Source: Labrenzia sp. VG12
Lineage (GTDB): Bacteria; Pseudomonadota; Alphaproteobacteria; Rhizobiales; Stappiaceae
Length of the DNA: 64,000 bases
Direction of reading: 5' to 3'
NCBI RefSeq assembly: GCF_002237595.1
Contig: NZ_CP022529.1
Span: forward strand, 1,426,001 to 1,490,000
Shown: piece by piece, positions 33,473-41,100 of the stretch
Layout: the number at the start of each line of letters is the position of its first letter
How positions within the stretch are numbered: the stretch's first letter is position 1
Notes under the pieces: generated by a model
Told to the model about the DNA's origin: nothing
Seen by the model: the letters and a program-made list of their open reading frames with translations, nothing else
The model's database searches: none
Translations under genes and position numbers: made by a program

Positions 33473-34344
33473 GACGCCCTGCCCCACAGTCCCTTGCCGA
33501 AATCCGTCATCCGGGCCCCAAGGCGGCAGACCGGCGCCCCTTCGTTCCTTGTGCAGCTGAAGCCGTTTCCTTCAAGATCGCCTCTGACCGCCCTCTGCTG
33601 GAGGCGCTGGGCCACTGGGCCGAAGCGGAAAGCATTGATTCCGCCATCTTGAATCTCGGCGGTGTTGCCCTGGCTCCATTCGACTACGTCATGCCGGACA
33701 GGGCCGTAGATGATCGTCATGCAGCCTGGTACAGCGACACCCGCTCCTGCGAGAAAGCACGGCTTGAGGAAGCCGTTGCCGTGCTCGGTTGGCGCGACGG
33801 TGGCTGGTTCGCCCACATCCATGCCTTTTGGCACGAAGGCGGACAGAAGCGACTGGGACACCTCCTGCCAGACACATTGACCTTGGCAAGTACAAGTACG
33901 CTCACCGGTTATGGTCTCAAGGGAGCCCGGTTCGAGGCAGCCTTCGATCCGGAAACAGAGTTCACCCTGTTCCGCGTCAAGGAAACCGGAAGCCGCCAGA
34001 GCGAATTGCCAAGAAATGCCCTGATCACGACCCTGGCGCCTTTCGAGGACCTTCACCATAGTGTCGAGAGCCTTGCTGCAACGCTCGGCACGCCGGCATA
34101 CGAGATCCTGGGGCTCGGCAGCTTTGCTGGCGCAGCCTTTCTCGACACGCCGCCGATGACGGGCCTCATATCGGAAATCCTGTTGGGCCCGGGAGCCGGG
34201 TCCCCGAAAGGCAGAGGACTGTCGATCCCTGTGCGCTGCGTCGATCTTGACGGCAATCATCACCAGGGAACGGTCGTCGCAGGTCAGGCCCCGACGCTGG
34301 TGACATGCGAACTCCTCATCCGGGCGGAGGACCCTTCCCCATGA
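33469..34344 (+). CDS. Tandem PCC-domain (DUF296-like) protein
   Basis: A 291-residue soluble protein that looks like two PCC (DUF296) domains in a row. The first (about 20-165) has the expected metal-type histidines in FAHIHAFWHEGG and GHLLPDT. The second (about 178-285) keeps the fold-typical TTLAPFEDLHHSVESLA and GLGSFAGAAFLDTPP but lacks the HxH pair. PCC proteins have no settled function in bacteria. The ATGA overlap with the ligase gene means both proteins are made together, so it may act on, or sense, the same acid or its CoA ester. I infer nothing further. Confidence 0.6.
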   Translation: MRRPAPQSLAEIRHPGPKAADRRPFVPCAAEAVSFKIASDRPLLEALGHWAEAESIDSAILNLGGVALAPFDYVMPDRAVDDRHAAWYSDTRSCEKARLEEAVAVLGWRDGGWFAHIHAFWHEGGQKRLGHLLPDTLTLASTSTLTGYGLKGARFEAAFDPETEFTLFRVKETGSRQSELPRNALITTLAPFEDLHHSVESLAATLGTPAYEILGLGSFAGAAFLDTPPMTGLISEILLGPGAGSPKGRGLSIPVRCVDLDGNHHQGTVVAGQAPTLVTCELLIRAEDPSP

Positions 34345-34385
34345 AACACGCAGGGTAACCACTTGAGCGCTTGATCGGACAGAGG

Positions 34386-34400
34386 GAACAGTAAGAGAAC
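34386..34400. promoter_or_regulatory. SOS box 1 (LexA operator)
   Basis: GAAC-AGTAAGA-GAAC is an exact match to the alphaproteobacterial LexA operator GAAC-N7-GAAC (the other strand reads GTTC-N7-GTTC). It lies 81 bp before the lexA start. Confidence 0.9.
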
Positions 34401-34413
34401 ATTTACCCTTGCA

Positions 34414-34428
34414 GAACACAATGAGAAC
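34414..34428. promoter_or_regulatory. SOS box 2 (LexA operator)
   Basis: GAAC-ACAATGA-GAAC is a second exact match, 28 bp from the first and in the same orientation, so two dimers would sit on nearly the same face of the DNA about 50-95 bp before lexA. Confidence 0.9.
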
Positions 34429-34437
34429 AGGTACTGT

Positions 34438-34452
34438 GTTCTTGATTTGTAC
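34438..34452. promoter_or_regulatory. Imperfect third SOS box
   Basis: GTTC-TTGATTT-GTAC matches the operator in opposite orientation with one mismatch (GTAC for GTTC). It starts 24 bp after box 2 and ends 29 bp before the lexA ATG. Confidence 0.5.
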
Positions 34453-34481
34453 CAGCCCATTCTGCGGTAGGGGATGCCGAT

Positions 34482-35192
34482 ATGCTGACGCGCAAGCAGT
34501 ACGAACTGCTCATGTTCATTCATGAACGACTGAAGGAAACCGGTGTTCCGCCGTCTTTTGATGAAATGAAGGATGCGCTGGACCTCAGATCCAAGTCCGG
34601 CATTCATCGTCTCATCACAGCGCTCGAAGAGCGTGGCTTCATCCGGCGCCTGCCCAACAGGGCCCGCGCCATGGAAGTTGTCCGCCTGCCAGACTCAATC
34701 GCACCCGGCCTTGGCGCCCCGCGGCCGCGGGGCAGCTTCTCGCCAGAAGTCATCGAAGGCTCTCTCGGCAAGCCGGAGGCCCCTAAACCGGTCGAAGAAC
34801 CAGTCGCCGCCGGAACCGAGATCCCCGTAATGGGCCGTATCGCGGCCGGTGTGCCGATCGAGGCGATCCAGACACACAGTCATTCGATCACCGTGCCACC
34901 GGAACTGCTTGGCAAAGGGGAGCATTATGCCCTGGAAGTCCGCGGCGACTCCATGATCGAGGCCGGCATCCTTGATGGCGACACGGTGCTGATCCGCAGG
35001 ACGGACAGTGCCGACAGCGGTGATATCGTGGTCGCTCTTGTGGATGACGAGGAAGCAACGCTGAAGCGCCTGCGCAAAAAAGGCGCCTCGATTGCTCTTG
35101 AGGCCGCAAACCCGGCTTACGAAACGCGTATTTTCGGCCCGGGACGCGTACGCGTTCAGGGACGTCTGGTGGCCCTCTTCCGACAGTATTGA
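34482..35192 (+). CDS. lexA: SOS repressor LexA
   Basis: A 236-residue LexA. The DNA-binding winged helix covers residues 1-70 (LTRKQYELLMFIHERLKETGVPPSFDEM). The self-cleavage bond is the Ala-Gly of GRIAAGVPIEA, the catalytic serine is in GDSMIEAGI and the lysine in EEATLKRLRK. It represses DNA-damage genes until RecA filament triggers cleavage. The upstream region has two perfect operators and a third imperfect one, so it regulates itself. Its stop lies 17 bp from the end of the convergent comEC gene. Confidence 0.97.
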   Translation: MLTRKQYELLMFIHERLKETGVPPSFDEMKDALDLRSKSGIHRLITALEERGFIRRLPNRARAMEVVRLPDSIAPGLGAPRPRGSFSPEVIEGSLGKPEAPKPVEEPVAAGTEIPVMGRIAAGVPIEAIQTHSHSITVPPELLGKGEHYALEVRGDSMIEAGILDGDTVLIRRTDSADSGDIVVALVDDEEATLKRLRKKGASIALEAANPAYETRIFGPGRVRVQGRLVALFRQY

Positions 35193-35209
35193 TCTGTCCC
35201 GAAAGCCGG

Positions 35210-37615
35210 TCACCGGGTCTTGTTGCCCTCTGATCGCCGGAGACTGTCATAGGTCACAGTCCCCGGAAGATGCCAGGCTCGTGGCGGGTCTGGAATGGCA
35301 TGAACCAGGCGCTCAATGATGGCGGTTCTGCCATTTTCAACTTCAGTTTCGTTGCCGCGGCCACGCGCGGTGGCCTCGAGGGCCGGTCCCCTCGATGTCC
35401 GGCTTGAGAGCCAGATGGCCACAGCTCCGCGTCGTGCTCTGATCACCTGGTCAATCACGAGATCTGCGCCGCAACTCTCCGGAACGATAAAATCGCTCAC
35501 GATAAGATCGGCATGTTGACAGTCATCTGCCAATGCGTCCAGTGTTTTGGGAACGGCGATATGGACAGGCTCCGCCTTGCCCGTCGCCGCCTCTTCTGCG
35601 TTCTTGCCAAAAGCGCGGATGACGCATCCTTGTGCGTCACACCGCCTCTGAGGCGCTGTCATCCTGCGCGACTCAAGCGCCCGCGACGGAATACCTTCAG
35701 CCTGAAACCAGAGTTCCGTCGCAAAGGAACTTCTCCGGCCTGAATACCGAAGGTTGCCTTCTGCATCCCGAGCGGCAAGTGATCCGCCCTTTGCCGCGAT
35801 CTGAAGATCGGGCGGCCTCGTTTGCGCTGCCGAAACCACTCCGCCTGCAAACAACAGCGCTGCGACAAGACGCAGACGCCCCGGCAACAAAAGGCCGGCG
35901 AACAGGGAGCCGAGAAGCAACAGGGCGGCCACTGCATCCAGTTTGCCGACAGCGCCCTGCCCTGCGTCCAGGGCGGAAGTGAACTCGGCCACGTCGAGAA
36001 GGACCGAAATCCCGAATGACATGACAGTCAACGGAAGCTCCGCCAGACCGAATGGCATCAACACCAGCGCAAGAACGCCCATCGGCATCACCAGCAAGGT
36101 GAAAACAGGCATGCCAAGCAAATTCCCGACAAGACCATAAGGTGCAACACGGCCAAAGTGATGTGCGCCGATTATCCCTGTGGCAAGCCCGGCAACCAGA
36201 GCAGTCACGAACAGGCCCGCCCCCCAGGCACCAACCGACCTGACAATGCGGGCTCGGAGGCTCTGATCGCGGGTCATTCCCTGAAAATCTGTTCCCCGAC
36301 GCCGCCAGAGCTCATAAACAGCGACAAGACAAATGACCGCCGCAAAAGACATCTGAAATCCAGGGAAAAACAGTCGCTCGGGCGCAAGCATCAACAGTAC
36401 CAGGGCGGCCAGTGCAACACTGCGCAGGGTCAGGCCGCGTCGCCCCGCCAGGATACCCAGAAAGACGAGGGCAATCATCAGGTAGGAACGCTGGGTGGCG
36501 ACGCTCGCCCCTGACAGGAGCAGATAGAACGTTGCCGCGAGAAGCGCTGCGACAGCCGCCCACTTGTGCGTCGGCCAGCGCAGGGAAAGGGCTGGAACCA
36601 AGGCCAGGAGCAGCAGGACCCCACCATAGGTTCCACCGGCAAAAAGTGCCATGTGAAGACCGGAGATCGCGAGAATATGAGCAAGGCCGGAAGCCCGCAG
36701 CGCTTCCTCCTGTTCTTCGGTGATCCCGCTGCGGTCTCCAACGAGCAGGGCGACAACCAAAGCCGTTTCCGGCCGGTCCCCAAGATCAGTTCGAATGCGG
36801 TTCGCAAGGTCACTGCGCACCCTCGCCACCATGGCGGCAACGCACAGCTTCAGGCCACCTTCGACCACCCCAAGCACCTCGGCGGGACCAAAACTGAAAC
36901 CTGTCGCACCGATTTGCATGAAATAGGCCCGAAAGGAAAAATCATAGCCGCCTGGATGCACCGGGCCGGGTGGTGGAAACAGGCGCCCTTTAAGTCGCAC
37001 CCTCTCACCAACCTGCCCGGCACTCCCCTTTGGTACGCGCAAGCGTAGTCTGTGCGGAAAAGCGTCTGGATCGACGGCCTGCCGACTGACCGCCTCAACA
37101 GACAGAACCAGCCGATCGTGCTTCGGGCCGAATTGGCGCTCCAGGACGATCCCGCCGACTTCGACAGTCATCGGTATTGCAAGCCTGGGTGCGTCAACCA
37201 GGCTGCTACGCAAGCTCGCCGTCCCAAGGCCCGCTGCAGAGGCCAGCAAGAGCACGGAATACCATGCAAGAGCCTGTTGGCGCCCGGCGCGCAGCGTGAT
37301 CAGAAAGGTACACGATCCGACAAGCAAGACTGCAATTCGGGACGGTTCGCTCGGCACCAGGAAGTAAACGGCAATCCCGGCGGCGAACGAAAACGCAACC
37401 CATAACAGCCCCTGTTCGTCCCAAAATCGATCAAAGTTCGTCACCCCGGACGTGTTGCGGACGTTGTAACGAGGCAGCCAGCCTTTCCGCCCGCCAACTC
37501 CATGACGGTCGGAGGGGCCCTGTTCTGCCTCTATTTTTCGTTGGGTATCGCTGGAGGGTTCCGCGCTAGGACGGTTTTTATAGTCGATCTGAGGATCCGA
37601 CCCCGTCGCCGACAT
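35210..37615 (-). CDS. comEC: ComEC/Rec2-family DNA-uptake channel
   Basis: An 801-residue membrane protein. After a Ser/Asp-rich start, a DUF4131-type region with two or three membrane helices precedes the competence domain, recognised by ALVVALLVGDRSGI and ASGLAHILAISGLHMALFAGG and followed by many helices. The C-terminal part (from about residue 615) has the alphaproteobacterial form of the beta-lactamase-like domain and lacks the HxHxDH metal motif seen in Gram-positive ComEC. The family moves single-stranded DNA across the inner membrane. I choose the ATG at 37615 with GAGGAGG just upstream. It is divergent from gltX. Confidence 0.9.
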   Translation of the reverse strand: MSATGSDPQIDYKNRPSAEPSSDTQRKIEAEQGPSDRHGVGGRKGWLPRYNVRNTSGVTNFDRFWDEQGLLWVAFSFAAGIAVYFLVPSEPSRIAVLLVGSCTFLITLRAGRQQALAWYSVLLLASAAGLGTASLRSSLVDAPRLAIPMTVEVGGIVLERQFGPKHDRLVLSVEAVSRQAVDPDAFPHRLRLRVPKGSAGQVGERVRLKGRLFPPPGPVHPGGYDFSFRAYFMQIGATGFSFGPAEVLGVVEGGLKLCVAAMVARVRSDLANRIRTDLGDRPETALVVALLVGDRSGITEEQEEALRASGLAHILAISGLHMALFAGGTYGGVLLLLALVPALSLRWPTHKWAAVAALLAATFYLLLSGASVATQRSYLMIALVFLGILAGRRGLTLRSVALAALVLLMLAPERLFFPGFQMSFAAVICLVAVYELWRRRGTDFQGMTRDQSLRARIVRSVGAWGAGLFVTALVAGLATGIIGAHHFGRVAPYGLVGNLLGMPVFTLLVMPMGVLALVLMPFGLAELPLTVMSFGISVLLDVAEFTSALDAGQGAVGKLDAVAALLLLGSLFAGLLLPGRLRLVAALLFAGGVVSAAQTRPPDLQIAAKGGSLAARDAEGNLRYSGRRSSFATELWFQAEGIPSRALESRRMTAPQRRCDAQGCVIRAFGKNAEEAATGKAEPVHIAVPKTLDALADDCQHADLIVSDFIVPESCGADLVIDQVIRARRGAVAIWLSSRTSRGPALEATARGRGNETEVENGRTAIIERLVHAIPDPPRAWHLPGTVTYDSLRRSEGNKTR

Positions 37616-37744
37616 GCCTCCTCGCTTTAAGCTCAAGAAACGGCCGGACTTGCTATTTTGCCTTGCCGAAGCCTGTGCTAAGACCGCGCCACCAATCTGG
37701 CGCCTCATGCGCCCACATTCTGACAGAGACTTTCAAAAAGCACC

Positions 37745-39169
37745 ATGGCACACGACATCGTCACGCGTTTCGCACCGTCCCCGACCGGCTTCCTGCATAT
37801 TGGCGGCGCCCGCACCGCGCTTTTCAATTGGCTGTTTGCCAAGCATCACGGCGGCAAGATGCTGCTGCGCATCGAAGACACAGACAGGGCGCGCTCGACC
37901 GAGGAAGCTGTCGAGGCCCTGATCGACGGCCTCACCTGGCTCGGCCTCGATTGGGACGGTGACCCGATTTCCCAGTTCTCACGCGTCGACCGGCACAAGG
38001 AAGTCGTAGACGAGATGCTGGCCGCCGGCACTGCGTATCGCTGCTATTCCACTCCGGAAGAACTCGATGCCATGCGGGAGAAAGCCCGCGCAGAAGGCAA
38101 GCCGCCCCGTTATGACGGCACCTGGCGGAACAAGGATGCCTCGGAAGCGCCGGACGGGGCGAGCTTCGTGATCCGTATCAAGTCGCCTGAAGACGGTGAG
38201 ACCGTTGTGGACGACATGGTCCAGGGCCGCGTGGTCATTCCCAACAAGGATCTTGATGACTTCGTGCTGATGCGTTCCGACGGAACCCCGACCTACATGC
38301 TGGCCGTCGTTGTTGACGATCACGACATGGGAATCACCCACATCATCCGCGGTGTTGACCACCTGACGAATGCGGCTCGCCAGACCTTGATCTTCCAGGC
38401 GCTCGGCTGGGATGTCCCGGCCATGGCGCATATTCCGCTGATCCATGGACCAGATGGGGCCAAACTGTCCAAACGCCACGGCGCCACCGGTGCCGAAGCG
38501 TATCGCGCGATGGGATATTTGCCCCAGGCCATGCGCAACTACCTCGCCCGCCTAGGCTGGAGCCATGGCGATGAAGAGATCATGTCGCTGGAAGACATGA
38601 TCAAATGGTTCGGCATGGATGCAGTCGGCCAGTCCGCTGCCCGTTTCGACTTCAAGAAGCTGGAAAACCTGAACGGGCACTACATGCGCGCCACGTACGA
38701 CGCAGAGTTGCTCGCGCATTGGAAGGTTTACCTCGCGCACGCGGAAAACGGCGCGCCCGTTCTGGAGTGGATGTCGGATGCAGCCAATGAAAAAACGGCT
38801 CTGACCGCGCTTCCCGGCCTGAAGGAACGAGCCAAGACGCTGGTCGAACTGACCGAAAGCGCCTCCTATCTGTGGCGCCAGCGTCCTCTAGACACGGACG
38901 AAAAAGCGGCAAAGATCCTCTCTGACGACGCCAGGGCCATTTTGCGGGACCTGCACGTGGTCCTGTCCGGCGCTGCCGACTGGCAGGCAGAACCGCTTGA
39001 AGCCGCCGTCAAGGCCTATGCGGAAGACAAGGAACTGAAACTGGGCAAAGTGGCGCAACCGTTGCGCGCCGCACTTACAGGACGTGGCACGTCACCCGGC
39101 ATCTACGACGTACTAATTGCACTTGGCAGGGACGAATCTCTGGCTCGTATCAGCGATCAGGCTGCTTGA
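37745..39169 (+). CDS. gltX: Glutamyl-tRNA synthetase
   Basis: A 474-residue class I aminoacyl-tRNA synthetase that charges tRNA-Glu. The HIGH-type motif reads FAPSPTGFLHIGGARTALFN and the KMSKS-type loop KLSKRHG; NWLFAKHHGGKMLLRIEDTD is also typical. The C-terminal anticodon-binding domain ends GRGTSPGIYDVLIALGRDESLARI. It lies between comEC (divergent, 129 bp away) and gltA, the usual order in Rhizobiales. A strong inverted repeat follows its stop. Confidence 0.97.
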   Translation: MAHDIVTRFAPSPTGFLHIGGARTALFNWLFAKHHGGKMLLRIEDTDRARSTEEAVEALIDGLTWLGLDWDGDPISQFSRVDRHKEVVDEMLAAGTAYRCYSTPEELDAMREKARAEGKPPRYDGTWRNKDASEAPDGASFVIRIKSPEDGETVVDDMVQGRVVIPNKDLDDFVLMRSDGTPTYMLAVVVDDHDMGITHIIRGVDHLTNAARQTLIFQALGWDVPAMAHIPLIHGPDGAKLSKRHGATGAEAYRAMGYLPQAMRNYLARLGWSHGDEEIMSLEDMIKWFGMDAVGQSAARFDFKKLENLNGHYMRATYDAELLAHWKVYLAHAENGAPVLEWMSDAANEKTALTALPGLKERAKTLVELTESASYLWRQRPLDTDEKAAKILSDDARAILRDLHVVLSGAADWQAEPLEAAVKAYAEDKELKLGKVAQPLRAALTGRGTSPGIYDVLIALGRDESLARISDQAA

Positions 39170-39180
39170 GCTGACAGGCG

Positions 39181-39245
39181 AAAGACCGCTTTCCGGCAGA
39201 ATTCCGGGCGCTTGCCATTCCGCTACGGTCTGGAAAGCGGTCTTT
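39181..39245 (+). terminator. Perfect 14-bp inverted repeat after gltX
   Basis: Arms 39181-39194 and 39232-39245 are exact reverse complements (AAAGACCGCTTTCC), with 37 bases between. It starts 11 bp past the gltX stop and 160 bp before gltA. The right arm ends in TCTTT, a poor T run. It may terminate gltX, or act as a processing or attenuation stem in the gltA leader. Confidence 0.55.
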
Positions 39246-39404
39246 GACCAAAGCGTTATATCGGCCAGCTTGCGGCAGTGCAGTAAATGGGCTACCCAAG
39301 ACGCGAAAAATTCTCCAGTGCTGTCCGGCCGTGGGCATTCGCCCTTCATCCAGAGGGGCCAAACATCAGGACGGCACATCCGGTTAACGTAGAGGGGTTT
39401 CTGT

Positions 39405-40697
39405 ATGGCCGACAACAACGCCAAGCTCAACGTCGGTGGCAACGACCACGATTTCGACGTTCTTGACGGATCCATCGGACCGTCGGTTGTGAACATCTCG
39501 TCCTTGTACAAGGACACCGGCATGTTCACCTATGACCCGGGCTTCACCTCGACCGCGTCTTGTGAATCCAAGATCACATACATTGATGGCGACGAAGGCA
39601 CCCTGCTTTATCGCGGCTACCCGATTGAACAGCTCGCGGATCACGGCGACTTCCTGGAATCCTGCTATCTGCTGCTGTATGGCGAGCTGCCGACCAAGGC
39701 GCAGAAGGACGACTTCGTCAATCGCGTCACCTATCACACGATGATCCACGAGCAGATGAACCGCTTCTTCTCCGGTTTTCGCCGTGACGCTCACCCCATG
39801 GCCATCATGGTCGGCACCGTCGGCGCCCTGTCCGCCTTCTACCATGACAGCACCGATATCACTGACCCGCATCAGCGCATGGTTGCTTCCCTGCGCATGA
39901 TTGCGAAAATGCCGACCATCGCCGCAATGGCCTACAAGTACCATGTCGGCCAGCCATTCGTTTATCCGCGCAACGATCTCGGTTACGCCGCCAACTTCCT
40001 GCACATGTGCTTCGCGGTGCCTTGCGAGGAATACAAGGTGAACCCAGTCCTGGCCCGCGCCATGGACCGTATCTTCATCCTGCACGCCGACCACGAACAG
40101 AACGCGTCCACCTCGACAGTGCGTCTTGCAGGCTCTTCAGGCGCCAACCCGTTTGCCTGCATCGCTGCCGGCATCGCCTGCCTCTGGGGCCCGGCTCACG
40201 GCGGCGCCAACGAAGCTGCGCTCAACATGCTGTCGGAGATCGGCTCTGTCGACCGTATTCCGGAATTCGTTGCCCGCGCCAAAGACAAGAACGACCCGTT
40301 CCGTCTGATGGGCTTCGGTCACCGTGTTTACAAGAACTATGACCCGCGTGCGCGCATCATGCAGAAAACGACGCATGAAGTGCTCGGCGAGCTCGGCATC
40401 AAGGACGATCCGCTGCTCGACGTCGCCATGGAGCTGGAAAAAATTGCTCTCAATGACGAGTATTTCGTTGAGAAGAAGCTCTATCCGAACATCGACTTCT
40501 ATTCCGGCATCACGCTGAGGGCCCTTGGCTTCCCGACCACCATGTTCACCGTGCTGTTCGCCCTTGCGCGTACTGTCGGCTGGATTGCCCAGTGGAAGGA
40601 AATGGTCGAGGATCCGTCCCAGCGCATTGGCCGGCCGCGTCAGCTCTATACCGGCGCAACCAAGCGTGACTACACGCCGATCGACCAGCGCCGCTGA
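39405..40697 (+). CDS. gltA: Citrate synthase
   Basis: A 430-residue type II (hexameric-type) citrate synthase, which condenses acetyl-CoA with oxaloacetate. Landmarks: ILHADHEQNASTSTVR, WGPAHGGANEA, GFGHRVYKNYDPRA with the catalytic histidine, and the end RIGRPRQLYTGATKRDY. The N-terminal beta domain (YDPGFTSTASCESKITYIDGDEGTLLYRGYPIEQLA, in part) fits the NADH-sensitive class. AGAGGGG precedes the start. A strong terminator follows. Confidence 0.97.
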   Translation: MADNNAKLNVGGNDHDFDVLDGSIGPSVVNISSLYKDTGMFTYDPGFTSTASCESKITYIDGDEGTLLYRGYPIEQLADHGDFLESCYLLLYGELPTKAQKDDFVNRVTYHTMIHEQMNRFFSGFRRDAHPMAIMVGTVGALSAFYHDSTDITDPHQRMVASLRMIAKMPTIAAMAYKYHVGQPFVYPRNDLGYAANFLHMCFAVPCEEYKVNPVLARAMDRIFILHADHEQNASTSTVRLAGSSGANPFACIAAGIACLWGPAHGGANEAALNMLSEIGSVDRIPEFVARAKDKNDPFRLMGFGHRVYKNYDPRARIMQKTTHEVLGELGIKDDPLLDVAMELEKIALNDEYFVEKKLYPNIDFYSGITLRALGFPTTMFTVLFALARTVGWIAQWKEMVEDPSQRIGRPRQLYTGATKRDYTPIDQRR

Positions 40698-40738
40698 TAG
40701 ATCCGCTGCCAGCCGGCAATTAAGAGACGTATTTGGAT

Positions 40739-40769
40739 GCGCTCCCGAGATTCGGGAGCGCTTTCTTTT
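40739..40769 (+). terminator. Terminator of gltA
   Basis: A perfect 10-bp stem (40739-40748 with 40752-40761) with a 3-base loop is followed by TTTCTTTT. It lies 42 bp past the gltA stop. Confidence 0.92.
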
Positions 40770-41100
40770 CCCTAACGGAATCCGTGCATTCTGAAGAAAA
40801 CATTTTCCGCGTTTCACCAGGCAAACGAAGACAGTTTCCAAAATCGAGTGTTCCCTGAATAAGCAGGTTTCGAATTCTCCCAAGCCGCCAACAAAATGAG
40901 CACCAATTCATTCGCACTCAAGAAATCTTTCTACTAAAATTTTAGTTTAAAATGCGAATAAATCGGGAAGAAAGTTATCCATGAACCAATACTTTTAAAT
41001 ATTGCTGGGTTGCCAATTTTTACAAATAATAAGGAATCTGCGGCTAGCATACTCCTCAATAAGTTCGCGTGGAACACGCTCGGGGTCTTGAGGGGTAAAT
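40770..41100. other. AT-rich non-coding region before the chemoreceptor gene
   Basis: This 331-bp stretch holds no credible gene. Roughly 40900-41060 is clearly richer in A and T than anything nearby and contains a 12-bp perfect palindrome CTAAAATTTTAG at 40934-40945. The last 20 bases carry GAGGGG, the ribosome site of the next gene. It presumably holds the promoter of the chemoreceptor gene; I cannot place -35 and -10 boxes with confidence and the shared flagellar element is absent. Confidence 0.5.
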
